DNA from: CAVVUC01 sp963751395
Lineage (GTDB): Bacteria > Verrucomicrobiota > Verrucomicrobiia > Chthoniobacterales > Chthoniobacteraceae
Assembly: GCA_963751395.1 (NCBI GenBank)
Contig: CAVVUC010000004.1
Location: forward strand, 186,001 to 250,000
Reading direction: 5' to 3'
Length of the DNA stretch: 64,000 bases
Below, one piece after another: positions 7,614 to 16,279 of the stretch (positions are counted from its first letter, which is position 1; every line of letters begins with the position of its first letter). The notes beneath the pieces are model-generated. The model had not been told where the DNA came from. It ran no database searches and worked only from the letters and a program-made list of their open reading frames with translations. Position numbers and translations under genes: made by a program.

Positions 7614-8519
7614 GTGAACGCCGATCTCCTAGCAACCAAGCCTCTGCCATCCGAAACTCCACCGCTTTCGATCACGGACGACGATCCAACCGCTCATCCC
7701 CAGCCACTTCTGGTCATCCGGCCGAGACCGGGCTGGCGTTTGATCGACGTACCGCAACTTTGGGCATTCCGCGACCTGCTTTATACACTTGCTGGACGCG
7801 ACCTCCGGCTGCGTTACAGGCAGACCGCTTTGGGGGTGATCTGGGTTATTCTTCAACCCATGCTGGCAGCCGGCATATTCAGCTTCGTCTTCGGCACGGT
7901 TCTTCGCGCCCCCAGTGACGGGGTGCCATATTTCATCTTCTCCTACGCAGGAATGCTCGCGTGGACGGTTTTCAACAGCACGCTCTCCAAAACCAGCGGA
8001 TGTCTCGTTGCCAACGCCCATCTGGTTTCCAAGGTCTTCTTCCCAAGGCTCATCCTGCCGATCTCAACCGTTTACTCCACGCTTGTGGATTTTTCCGTCG
8101 CCCTCGCGGTGATGGGTGTACTCATGGCCATCTACCATGTGATGCCCGGCTTTGGGTTCTTGCTGATGCCGCTATGTGCGCTCATGATCCTGTTGCTCGC
8201 TTTGGGAATTGGTCTGATTGCCGCCGGTCTCAGCGTCCGCTATCGAGATGTGCAATACGTTCTGCCCGTCATGCTCCAGTTCCTGCTCTATGCAAGTCCG
8301 GTCGGCTATCCGGTGTCTGCGGTTCCTGAGCACTTGCGGGCGCTTTACATGCTCAATCCCCTTGCTGTGCTATTGGAGGCATTTCGTTGGTCGATTTTAG
8401 GAACAGGGCTGCTGCAATGGGGACACATCGCATACGCATCGCTGTTCGCATGCGCTGTTTTTGTCGCCGGCGCATTTGTATTTCGACGAATGGAACGAAA
8501 TTTCGCCAACGTCATTTAG
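7614..8519 (+). CDS. ABC-2 type polysaccharide exporter, permease (Wzm-like)
   Basis: 301 residues from a GTG start. A cytoplasmic N-terminus ends in the family pattern LWAFRDLLYTLAGRDLRLRY-RQTALGVIWVILQP, followed by about six membrane-spanning segments (about 80-285). The pattern is that of permeases exporting O-antigen, capsule or teichoic acid across the inner membrane (Wzm/TagG/KpsM group). Its ATPase partner is encoded at 9314, separated from it only by a broken methyltransferase gene. Together they would flip a lipid-linked glycan to the periplasm. Confidence 0.92.
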   Translation: MNADLLATKPLPSETPPLSITDDDPTAHPQPLLVIRPRPGWRLIDVPQLWAFRDLLYTLAGRDLRLRYRQTALGVIWVILQPMLAAGIFSFVFGTVLRAPSDGVPYFIFSYAGMLAWTVFNSTLSKTSGCLVANAHLVSKVFFPRLILPISTVYSTLVDFSVALAVMGVLMAIYHVMPGFGFLLMPLCALMILLLALGIGLIAAGLSVRYRDVQYVLPVMLQFLLYASPVGYPVSAVPEHLRALYMLNPLAVLLEAFRWSILGTGLLQWGHIAYASLFACAVFVAGAFVFRRMERNFANVI

Positions 8520-8549
8520 GGCAACGAAAATATCGTGGTGCAAAGTTAG

Positions 8550-9297
8550 ATGCAGGAGGAGCCGGCCATTGAGGAGGGCAGTCAGACGGAGCCCGCATTG
8601 GTGGAAGACTCGCTAATTCATCCGCGGCTGTTTGCACGCGAGTTTCTGTTCATCAGCTGCATGCGGGAGGTGTTGCGACCGATAGCCCGCGAATGCCGTT
8701 GGTCTGGTGCTGGACTAGGGATGTGGGTGCAAACCGTGGCGTAGCCTTTTTGTGAACACGAAGAAATACGTTGGCGCAGACATGACTGCACATGCGCCCG
8801 GAGATTTGACCTTGAACGATGACAGCACCATCCCCGTGTCATCCAACTACGCGGACGTGGTAGTTTCGTTTTCGACCCTCGAAGATGTGCCTGACATCGA
8901 ACTCTATCTAAAGGAAGCCCACCGTGTGCTTAGGAGCGGAGGAAGGTTCCTGCTGGTTACTCACGGAATCTGGCCTTATCACCCATGCCCGGGTCACTAC
9001 CACGACTATTGGCGCTGGACTGGCGAGGGCTTCCGCCGGGTGGTGAGCCAGTGCGGGTTGGAACCCTTGGATGTGGGCGAGATCTGCGGAGGATGGATGT
9101 CATTGGTCCAGCAATTGGCGGCGCTCAGCGACCCCTGGGTGGCGCCGGTGCCACGCCTGCTGCGCTGGCTGCGATACTCCCTCACAGGGTTGATCAATGC
9201 CTTTGCCTATGCGGCCTACCTCACGATCGGAACCCGCAAACCCCAGCCCGGAGACATCATTCCCATTGCCTACATTCTCCAAGCACAAAAGCCATAA
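8550..9297 (+). pseudogene. Class I SAM-dependent methyltransferase, broken by a frameshift and an in-frame TAG
   Basis: Two frames together make one methyltransferase. The first (8550-8700) gives MQEEPAIEEG to VLRPIARECR. The second gives GLVLD-stop-GCGCKPWRSLF, then KKYVGADMT, VLRSGGRFLLVTHG and a C-terminal hydrophobic stretch. The SAM-binding motif I (normally LDxGCG) is interrupted by TAG at 8716-8718, and the reading frame shifts by +1 at roughly 8690-8700. Either the gene is dead, or only an N-terminally truncated protein from the GTG at 8752 is made, which would lack motif I and could not bind SAM normally. Wzm-Wzt pairs are often separated by a methyltransferase that modifies the glycan end, so its loss could affect chain termination. 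Confidence 0.8.
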
Positions 9298-9313
9298 CCT
9301 GAAGACGCAAGCC

Positions 9314-10585
9314 ATGTCATCCAATCATCACGCCATCTCTGTTCGAGGGCTCGCCAAGAGTTATACAATCCGGAAACCCGGATGGCACGCCACACTTGCC
9401 GAGACGATGCTTGCGCGGCTCAAGAATCCGTTTCAAGGGAATGGGCACGACACATTCTGGGCGCTCAGTAATATCTCCTTCGACATCGAAGCCGGGGACG
9501 CAGTCGGAATCATCGGACGCAATGGAGCGGGCAAGAGCACACTGCTGAAGCTACTTGGCCAGATCACGGAGCCGACAGCAGGTGAGATCCATCTTTACGG
9601 CCGCGTCGGAAGCCTCCTTGAAGTCGGAACCGGGTTTCACCCCGAGCTAACCGGCCGCGAGAACATTTTTCTGAACGGTGCAATTCTTGGAATGACGCGG
9701 CGCGAGATTCAAAGCCAGTTCGACGCCATCGTGGAGTTTGCCGGCGTCGGCCAATTCCTCGACACACCCGTCAAGCGCTACAGCAGCGGCATGTATGTGC
9801 GGCTGGCTTTTGCCGTCGCCGCGCATCTGCGCACCGAGATCCTGCTGGTCGATGAAGTCCTCGCGGTCGGTGACGCCGAGTTTCAAAAGAAATGCCTCGG
9901 CAAGATGAAGGACGTCACTCAAGGCGGGCGCACGGTGCTTTTCGTCAGCCACCACATGCAGTCGATCTCCGTGCTCTGCAATAAAGGCATCGCGCTCGAC
10001 AAAGGCGGCGTGATCTATCAGGGCGACGCCAGCAGCGCGATCGAGCACTACATGCGCGGCGTCACGAAGTCAGCCACGGAGCAAGGCGATCCGCCAACGC
10101 GGCCCGGTACCGGGGAATTGCGGGTGACATGGGTCACGCCCACGAAAGACTGCTTCGAGTGCGACGAGGAAAAGACGGTGCGCTACCGGATCGAGCGCTT
10201 CAAACCGTACGCCGAGAAAATCATGGTCTCGTTCCACATCGTCGATGAGCGCGGCACGATCGTGCTCCATTGCGACTCGAGCCTCGTCGGGCCGGGGATC
10301 GAGGTCGGCACGGGCGGTTACGACGGACAATTCACGCTGCGCACTCCGTGGCTGAAACCCGCGCGCTACCGTATTGATATGTTTCTCTGCAACGCCGGCA
10401 TCATCGATAAATTTGAGGGCGCCGCTTTCCTCGAAGTGCTGCCGGTGCTGCCCTACGAATTCACCGGCGTGCCGGGAGCCACCGCCGCTGGAGTGATCTT
10501 CGGTGATTTCAGTTACGAAGCGTTCGCCAACGCACCCACTGCTAACGAGTCGCAGATGGTATCCACAGAAAGTTCCAGAACATGA
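9314..10585 (+). CDS. ABC polysaccharide exporter, ATP-binding protein with C-terminal Wzt-type domain
   Basis: 423 residues from the ATG at 9314; the same frame is open further upstream but overlaps the methyltransferase. Nucleotide-binding domain: Walker A GRNGAGKST (about residue 68), signature YSSGMYVRLAFAVAAHL (about 156), Walker B ILLVDEVLAVGD (about 176), switch H in VLFVSHHMQS. From about residue 255 a beta-rich domain follows, like the carbohydrate-binding C-terminal domain of Wzt, which in characterised systems recognises the modified chain end. It powers export by the permease at 7614. It overlaps the next gene by ATGA. Confidence 0.93.
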   Translation: MSSNHHAISVRGLAKSYTIRKPGWHATLAETMLARLKNPFQGNGHDTFWALSNISFDIEAGDAVGIIGRNGAGKSTLLKLLGQITEPTAGEIHLYGRVGSLLEVGTGFHPELTGRENIFLNGAILGMTRREIQSQFDAIVEFAGVGQFLDTPVKRYSSGMYVRLAFAVAAHLRTEILLVDEVLAVGDAEFQKKCLGKMKDVTQGGRTVLFVSHHMQSISVLCNKGIALDKGGVIYQGDASSAIEHYMRGVTKSATEQGDPPTRPGTGELRVTWVTPTKDCFECDEEKTVRYRIERFKPYAEKIMVSFHIVDERGTIVLHCDSSLVGPGIEVGTGGYDGQFTLRTPWLKPARYRIDMFLCNAGIIDKFEGAAFLEVLPVLPYEFTGVPGATAAGVIFGDFSYEAFANAPTANESQMVSTESSRT

Positions 10586-11451
10586 CCACTATGAACACAT
10601 GCAAAGTAAGCGTGTTTGACGAAAACACAGACAAGGGTTGGCTGGGCGCAAATCAGCAGTGGTGGTTCGACCCCCAATTTCCACACGCTTTCTCAATCTT
10701 CGACCTCGATGGCTTCTACGAAGAGAACTACTTTAAGCACGACCACGTCGGCCCGCACATCGTTGAAGGATACGTCTCCCACGTTCTCGACTACGGCCGG
10801 AAATTCCTCGGCCGCGAAGCGCGCTCAATCCTCGAACTCGGCTGTGGCGGCGGTTGGTTTACCGAGGGGTTTCTCAAGAGGGGAATTGATATCGTCGCCG
10901 TTGAGGGCACCCACGCTGGCTACAATCGCGCTCTCAAGCGCGGTGTCCCGTCGCACCTTCTGATTAGGCACGACCTGCGCAAGGCTCTCGCTCTCAATCG
11001 CAGCTTCGACATGGTCGTATGCACTGAAGTTGCAGAACACATCGAATGTCCATTTTCCAGTCAGTTGGTACAGAACATCGTTAACCACGGCAGGGTCGCC
11101 TGGTTTTCCTTCGAGGCGCCCGGGACCAATGATGCCCACTACCATCATTGCAATGAGCAACCTGAACGCTTCTGGAAAAACCTTTTCAAATTTTACGGCT
11201 ACAACATGTGGAAACTGCCAGCCGAAGTGTGCGATGCCGTTCAAGGGCGCGGAAACATTATCTTTTATTCTCAGGACTTGGTCCTTTCTCCAGAACTCGC
11301 GGCCCCATCGGAAGAAGACAATTCTGTCGGTACGAGCCTCGGCCGTTCGGCGCCAGCCATTGAAACCAGTGTGGCGGGTCGCACCAAAGCGGCCGTCAAA
11401 CAACTCGTCCCCCCCATCCTATGGGACGGCATACGACGCCTGAAAAGCTGA
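10582..11451 (+). CDS. Class I SAM-dependent methyltransferase
   Basis: 289 residues. The SAM-binding motif I is ILELGCGGGWFTEGF (about residues 82-96), with VVAVEGT as motif II region and FDMVVCTEVAEHIE as motif IV/V. The rest resembles sugar or small-molecule methyltransferases of the Methyltransf_11/23 type found in glycan loci. It starts within the stop of the Wzt-like gene (ATGA), so it is co-translated with it. A methyltransferase next to Wzt often modifies the non-reducing end of the exported chain; that assignment here is an inference. It might partly replace the broken methyltransferase at 8550. Confidence 0.85.
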   Translation: MTTMNTCKVSVFDENTDKGWLGANQQWWFDPQFPHAFSIFDLDGFYEENYFKHDHVGPHIVEGYVSHVLDYGRKFLGREARSILELGCGGGWFTEGFLKRGIDIVAVEGTHAGYNRALKRGVPSHLLIRHDLRKALALNRSFDMVVCTEVAEHIECPFSSQLVQNIVNHGRVAWFSFEAPGTNDAHYHHCNEQPERFWKNLFKFYGYNMWKLPAEVCDAVQGRGNIIFYSQDLVLSPELAAPSEEDNSVGTSLGRSAPAIETSVAGRTKAAVKQLVPPILWDGIRRLKS

Positions 11452-11503
11452 GTCTGATAATGCAGCACATGCCTGTCAACCAAGTCGACGTTACTTCAAC
11501 ACA

Positions 11504-12379
11504 TTGAACATTACCGCTTACATCCTGGTCGCCGATCCCGCGTGGATCGAGGAGAGTGTCCTCTCCTTCTATGACATGGTTGAAAAGATCGTCGTGTCCT
11601 ATGATGAGAATGCGATGGGGTGGACTGGAGTGCCAGTCCCAATCAATGAATGCCTTGCCCGTCTGAGGGCGATCGATCGCGACGGCAAAATGGTCTACAT
11701 GCCGGGATGTTACGCCCGCTTGAGCCACGAACCGATGGAAAATGAAACCTATCAACGGCAGTGCGCTCTGGAGCAGGCCGCCGATGGAGCCGATTGGATT
11801 CTGCAATTGGATACCGATGAAATACTGCCCGATCCTGCCTACTTCAAGCGGGCCATGGAAAAGGTCAGCAAAGAATACAACGCCGTGGATTGGCCGATGC
11901 GAACTTTCTTTCAGCGCACCAAGGACGGCCGGTTCCTCGAAGTGTGCAGCCTCTTTCGCAAAACCATCTCGTCCTACCCCGGCCCCATCGCCGTGCGACC
12001 GGGAACGAAGTTCGCGCACGCCCGCCAACCTGAGGGAAAAAGCATTTGGCGCTATGATGTGCGGGCCAAAGACACCGATACCGCTGCCGGTCATCGCCCA
12101 GTACACTGCGTCGTGGATGAGTGCGCTGCCATCCTTCACTTTTCGTGGGTCCGTCGTGAGGATGAGATACAGCGCAAGCTGAATTCCTGGGGCCACAGTG
12201 CCCAGTTTGACGGAACCGCGTACCTCAACCGCATCTGGAAGAAAGCGCCCATGATCTGGCCATTCCTCTTTCGTTTCCATCCGATGGCGCCTGCGTGGTG
12301 GCCCGCGCTTCGACCTGTCGATCTCTCTGGAGTCTTGGGAAGCATGAAATGTCAGGAAAAGGAAGCTTTGCTTCGCTAA
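11504..12379 (+). CDS. Glycosyltransferase, GT-A type (family 2-like)
   Basis: 291 residues beginning with TTG at 11504 (MNITAYILVADPAWIEESVL). The upstream ATGs at 11460 and 11469 are in another frame that stops immediately. A GT-A-like core shows KIVVSYDENA and ILQLDTDEILPD, the latter carrying the DxD-type metal/nucleotide-sugar motif at about residue 105. Cytoplasmic, presumably adding one sugar of the repeat unit; donor unknown. There are 52 bases between it and the previous gene. Confidence 0.7.
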   Translation: MNITAYILVADPAWIEESVLSFYDMVEKIVVSYDENAMGWTGVPVPINECLARLRAIDRDGKMVYMPGCYARLSHEPMENETYQRQCALEQAADGADWILQLDTDEILPDPAYFKRAMEKVSKEYNAVDWPMRTFFQRTKDGRFLEVCSLFRKTISSYPGPIAVRPGTKFAHARQPEGKSIWRYDVRAKDTDTAAGHRPVHCVVDECAAILHFSWVRREDEIQRKLNSWGHSAQFDGTAYLNRIWKKAPMIWPFLFRFHPMAPAWWPALRPVDLSGVLGSMKCQEKEALLR

Positions 12380-12387
12380 GGAACGCC

Positions 12388-13116
12388 ATGCTTCCCATCC
12401 AAGTATTCGTGCGGCACTGCAATCTGTCCCTCCAGTCGCTGAACAAAAACCGGCCACCGTGGTTCAACCGTGAGCTTTGCTGGAACAATCTCAAGGCGAC
12501 GCTCGATCCCGATCTCGCCGCGCTCACCGCGCTATTCGATGGCAAGATCAACGAGACTCATTTCCTGAAGCGGGAAAAGGAATATCCAGTCGTTGAGTGC
12601 CGCTTTGGCGGCAGTGACGCTGCCAGCTTGCTAAACCTGCTCCATTACGTCGAGTCACTGAATCTTCCGCCATCGGTGATTGTGTATATTCTCGAGGATG
12701 ACTACATGCACCGGCCCGGATGGTGCCAAGTTTTGAAAGAGGCATTTGATCAACTCTCTCCAAGTTACGCTACTCTCTACGATCATCCCGATAAGTATGG
12801 CGCTGTTTACCCAAAGCTTATGAGCAAGCTTTTTGTCACGCCTTCGTGCCACTGGCGAACCACTCCCTCCACGACCAATACCTATGCGTGTTTCGCTGGG
12901 ACACTGAAACGCGACCTCAAGATTCATCGCGAGCAGTGCAGCCTCCAAACTGGCGTAGCACAGGACCACAAGAAGTTCCAAATTCTGGCCAGGAAAGGGT
13001 TCCCGTTGATATCCTGCATCCCCGGATACAGCACGCATTGTGAATCTGAGTACTTGTCACCTTGCGTTGCTTGGCAAGAACTTACCGAGGCCAGTGCAAT
13101 ATCTACCGCCTCGTAG
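12388..13116 (+). CDS. Glycosyltransferase-like protein with EDDY motif, family not recognised
   Basis: 242 residues from the ATG at 12388, which has a ribosome-binding site (AAGGAA) and follows the previous stop by eight bases; an earlier in-frame start at 12295 would overlap the upstream gene. Visible features are VEC-RFGGSDAASLLNLLHYV, then VIVYILEDDYMHRPGW, whose EDD looks like a GT-A DxD motif, and a Cys/His-containing tail (TPSCHWRTTPSTTNTYACFAG). The short length and odd motifs mean the family is uncertain. Its place among glycosyltransferases suggests sugar transfer or modification. Confidence 0.6.
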   Translation: MLPIQVFVRHCNLSLQSLNKNRPPWFNRELCWNNLKATLDPDLAALTALFDGKINETHFLKREKEYPVVECRFGGSDAASLLNLLHYVESLNLPPSVIVYILEDDYMHRPGWCQVLKEAFDQLSPSYATLYDHPDKYGAVYPKLMSKLFVTPSCHWRTTPSTTNTYACFAGTLKRDLKIHREQCSLQTGVAQDHKKFQILARKGFPLISCIPGYSTHCESEYLSPCVAWQELTEASAISTAS

Positions 13117-13134
13117 TTCCTTCTCTGGAGGCAT

Positions 13135-14157
13135 TTGGTAATCACTCGGCACTCGCTCTCACCACCCGATATGCATCGTGAGGATAACACTGTTGCTTCG
13201 ATCGTCGTCTGTACATCGAATCGTGTCGCGAGCCTGGCCGAGACCTTGGCTGCCATGAGGCATCTGGAGGTGCCCCCAGCAATTCCCGCGGAGCTTATCA
13301 TCGTGGACAACGCTTCTGCGGATGCTACCGCCGAAGTTGTCCAACAGTGCCGGCTTCCAAACATGCCGGTGCGTTACGTCTCACAACCTGAACGCGGCAA
13401 AGCTCGTTCCTGCAATGCCGGCATCGCCGCCGCACGAGGGCAAGTCTTTCTCTGTACCGACGACGACGTTCGCCCGCCGGTGAATTGGATCGGACGGATG
13501 TGTACCCCAATCCTTAACGGCCAAGCCGATGCGGTCGCCGGCGGGGTTAGGATGGCGCAGCATCTCGAGCGCCCTTGGATGACGCCCTTGCAGCGCGGAT
13601 GGCTGGCCTCCACGGACACGATGACTGGTGGGCGCCCTGGGACATTTGTCGGCGCCAACCTTGCGTTCTCCAGAAAGGTGTTGGCAAAGGTTCCTGCATT
13701 CGATCCTAACCTAGGTCCCGGTGCATTGGGCTTCTGTGAAGACGGCCTCTTTTGCATGCAACTGAATCGCGCGGGTTTCAAGAGCATCTTCGCCTTGGAT
13801 GTGATTGTAGAGCATCATTTTGACCCGTCGCGTCTTTCCCGTGGCAGCTTCCTCAAGCGGGCGGAAACAGAAGGCCGTTCGTCCGCCTACGTTGCCCATC
13901 ATTGGGTGCATGAAAGGATCACAGTCCCGCGTTTGCGACTGCTCAAGCATCAGCTTCAGCTTTCTCTGCTGCGCCGCACCCGCTGGCGGGAGTGCCGCGA
14001 GCCTGAAGGGATGCCGGAGTGGGAGATGTTGCTTGTGAAGGAAATTGCCTTTTACAAGGAGCAGCTTCTTAATCGCAAGCGCAGGAACCGCAACTACGAA
14101 CAATTCGGACTGGTCAGGCGTTCTCACTCCACGTCGGAGCAAGTGAATAATGCTTAG
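13135..14157 (+). CDS. Glycosyltransferase family 2
   Basis: 340 residues if it starts at the TTG 13135, which has a good upstream GGAGG (13126-13130); the ATG at 13171 (MHREDNTVAS) has no visible ribosome-binding site. GT-A motifs: IVVCTSNR, LIIVDNASAD, CNAGIAAARG, FLCTDDDVRPP as DxD, and GFCEDGLFCMQLNRAG as the acceptor-side ED motif. It overlaps the next gene by eight bases. Inverting enzyme adding a hexose or rhamnose-like sugar is the usual role for this family. Confidence 0.88.
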   Translation: MVITRHSLSPPDMHREDNTVASIVVCTSNRVASLAETLAAMRHLEVPPAIPAELIIVDNASADATAEVVQQCRLPNMPVRYVSQPERGKARSCNAGIAAARGQVFLCTDDDVRPPVNWIGRMCTPILNGQADAVAGGVRMAQHLERPWMTPLQRGWLASTDTMTGGRPGTFVGANLAFSRKVLAKVPAFDPNLGPGALGFCEDGLFCMQLNRAGFKSIFALDVIVEHHFDPSRLSRGSFLKRAETEGRSSAYVAHHWVHERITVPRLRLLKHQLQLSLLRRTRWRECREPEGMPEWEMLLVKEIAFYKEQLLNRKRRNRNYEQFGLVRRSHSTSEQVNNA

Positions 14158-15094
14158 CGGCGCTTCGTTCATGCCATTCCATAACCCTTCATCCATGCCG
14201 AGCGTCGCCATTGTGATCGTCATTTGGAACGGCAAGGAAGACACTCTCCGTTGTCTTCGTTCTCTATCCGAGGACCGATACACAAACAAACATATCATCG
14301 TCGTCGATAATGGCTCCACAGATGAATCGGTGGCGTCTATCTACTCCGCATTTCCGCAACTGACGATTTTACAGACTGGGTCTAACCTCGGCTTTACAGG
14401 CGGCAATAATGTGGGCATCCGACACGCACTTCAGAACGGGGCCGATTACGTTTTCCTCCTCAACAACGATACCGTGGTGGAGCCAGATGCACTCGGAAAT
14501 CTTGTAAAGTGTGCGGAGGCAAATCCGCACTTTGGCCTCTTGTGTCCGGTAATCCACTATTTGGAGACCCCCAACGAGCTTTGGTTTTCTGGATCACGAC
14601 TGGACCTCGCCAAAGGCATCGCCGTTCACGATAACTCCCGGCGGCCTGCGAGGAACGAGGAACCATTCGAACTGGCGTGGGCCACAGGCTGCGCTCTCCT
14701 TGTCAATGGCGGTCTAATGCGCAAACTTTCCGGCTTTGACGACCGTTATTACCTCAGTTGGGAAGATGTGGACCTAAGCCTGCGTGTCCTTAAGGAAGGC
14801 TACCGCGTGGTCGCCGTTCCTTGCGCCAGGATTTACCACAAAGTGGGCGCGCAACGCCGGACACAGTCGCCGCTCATTCATTACTACGGTGTGCGCAATA
14901 GCCTGCTGTTTGTTCAGCTTCACGCGGGCCGCGCCTATATTCCAGCAGCGATTAGGATTGTGCTGTCTTTTGTAAGGATATCGCTGCGCCCTGACGCCCG
15001 CGTCAACGCCTTGGCATGTCTTAAAACGGTCTTTCAAGGCGTGCGCGACCATCTGAGGTGCGCCTACGGCCCCTATAAGGAGACATCGCTGTGA
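14150..15094 (+). CDS. Glycosyltransferase family 2 (rhamnosyltransferase-like)
   Basis: 314 residues. Motifs in order: VAIVIVIWNGKEDTLRCLRS, IIVVDNGSTDES, NLGFTGGNNVGI, VFLLNNDTVV (DxD equivalent NND), WATGCALLV, and YYLSWEDVDLSLRVLKEGYRV. This set is typical of rhamnosyltransferase-like GT2 enzymes with a C-terminal amphipathic tail (GVRNSLLFVQ). It overlaps the preceding gene by eight bases and the following by four (GTGA). Confidence 0.92.
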   Translation: MLSGASFMPFHNPSSMPSVAIVIVIWNGKEDTLRCLRSLSEDRYTNKHIIVVDNGSTDESVASIYSAFPQLTILQTGSNLGFTGGNNVGIRHALQNGADYVFLLNNDTVVEPDALGNLVKCAEANPHFGLLCPVIHYLETPNELWFSGSRLDLAKGIAVHDNSRRPARNEEPFELAWATGCALLVNGGLMRKLSGFDDRYYLSWEDVDLSLRVLKEGYRVVAVPCARIYHKVGAQRRTQSPLIHYYGVRNSLLFVQLHAGRAYIPAAIRIVLSFVRISLRPDARVNALACLKTVFQGVRDHLRCAYGPYKETSL

Positions 15095-16263
15095 GCCTCC
15101 TCTTCATCAATAACTCCAGCGAAACATTCACGCCCACGCAGAGTGGTGCACTGGCGACCATCATTTGGGAGTGTTGCCGACAGGCCAATGGAGCTGAACC
15201 TGTTGTGATTACGCGAACATGTGAGGCGGCACCATTCCCTTGGTCGCGGACAATTTTTCTGGAATATCCCCATGTTCCCTCGGGTCGCTTGGGAGTGCTC
15301 CTTTGCCGACTCGAAAGAAAACTGACCGGATGGCGTCACTTACGGCAACGCACTTACGCCTCCCGAGTTGTCAAAGCGATAAAGGACGCGGCGCTGACCC
15401 ATCTGCCAATAGTGGTGTTTAACGAACCAGAACTCGTGGTGACGCTTCGCCGGAGATTCCCCAAGGCGTTTCTCATTCACTGGTTTCAGAATCAACACGA
15501 GTGTAAACCCGGCTTCCGGGCACGGTTCAAGAGGGCTGCGAACGTCGTCCTGGGCGTGAGTGATTTCACTGCCAGTTGGATCGAAAAGTATTACGGCCTT
15601 CGGGAAGGATCTGTCCAAACCCTCTACAACGGCGTTGATATCGAGCAGTTTCGGCCAGCGGAAGTCGAATCGCCCTCGTGTCCTGTCATCAATTTCGTGG
15701 GCCGCACCGGCATCGAAAAAGGCGCGGATCTCTTGCTCGAAGCATCATTGCGCCTCAGCGAGAAAACAAAGAATTTTAGCTTGCAGTTGATAGGCTCCAA
15801 CCACTGGGATCATTTTGAACTGGATGCCTACCAGTTGCGCCTGAATACACTCTCCGATGAATTGCAGTCGAAAGGAATTGGAGTCCGCCGACCCGGTCAC
15901 GTGGGCCGGGCGGCACTTCCGGGCGAGATTCGCAGGGCGCACATCCATGTCGTTCCAGCGCGGTGGGATGAACCATTTGGCCTGACTACCGTGGAAGGAA
16001 TGGCCAGCGGTCTGGCTGTTGTGGCATCGCGCACGGGCGGCACTCCTGAAATTGTTCGAGATTCCGGATTTCTTTTTGAGCGCGATTCCGTGGAGGGTCT
16101 GACCAAACACCTCGACCGCCTCATTTCTGACGAAGTACTCCGTGCAGAGTATGCGCGCAAGGCCTCGAAGCGCGCAGGGCAATTCACGTGGGTGAGAACG
16201 TGGGCCGGACTTTCCCGCATAGTATCATCCCGTCACTTCAACGATCCACAAACCGCAACATAG
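15091..16263 (+). CDS. Glycosyltransferase family 4
   Basis: 390 residues from a GTG overlapping the previous stop. The GT-B architecture has an N-terminal acceptor domain and a C-terminal donor domain with NFVGRTGIEKGADLL, the HVVPARWDEPFGLTTVEGMASG signature, where the EPFG-x7-E element binds the nucleotide sugar, and VVASRTGGTPEIV. A retaining enzyme; donor unknown. Part of the tight co-directional series. Confidence 0.92.
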   Translation: MSLLFINNSSETFTPTQSGALATIIWECCRQANGAEPVVITRTCEAAPFPWSRTIFLEYPHVPSGRLGVLLCRLERKLTGWRHLRQRTYASRVVKAIKDAALTHLPIVVFNEPELVVTLRRRFPKAFLIHWFQNQHECKPGFRARFKRAANVVLGVSDFTASWIEKYYGLREGSVQTLYNGVDIEQFRPAEVESPSCPVINFVGRTGIEKGADLLLEASLRLSEKTKNFSLQLIGSNHWDHFELDAYQLRLNTLSDELQSKGIGVRRPGHVGRAALPGEIRRAHIHVVPARWDEPFGLTTVEGMASGLAVVASRTGGTPEIVRDSGFLFERDSVEGLTKHLDRLISDEVLRAEYARKASKRAGQFTWVRTWAGLSRIVSSRHFNDPQTAT

Positions 16264-16279
16264 CCACGTCCTGGCAATC

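Noticed and set aside
8716..8718. Programmed recoding of the TAG in the methyltransferase
   Set aside because: No recoding signal or structure is visible, and the nearby frameshift would still have to be bypassed; a broken gene or sequence error is simpler.
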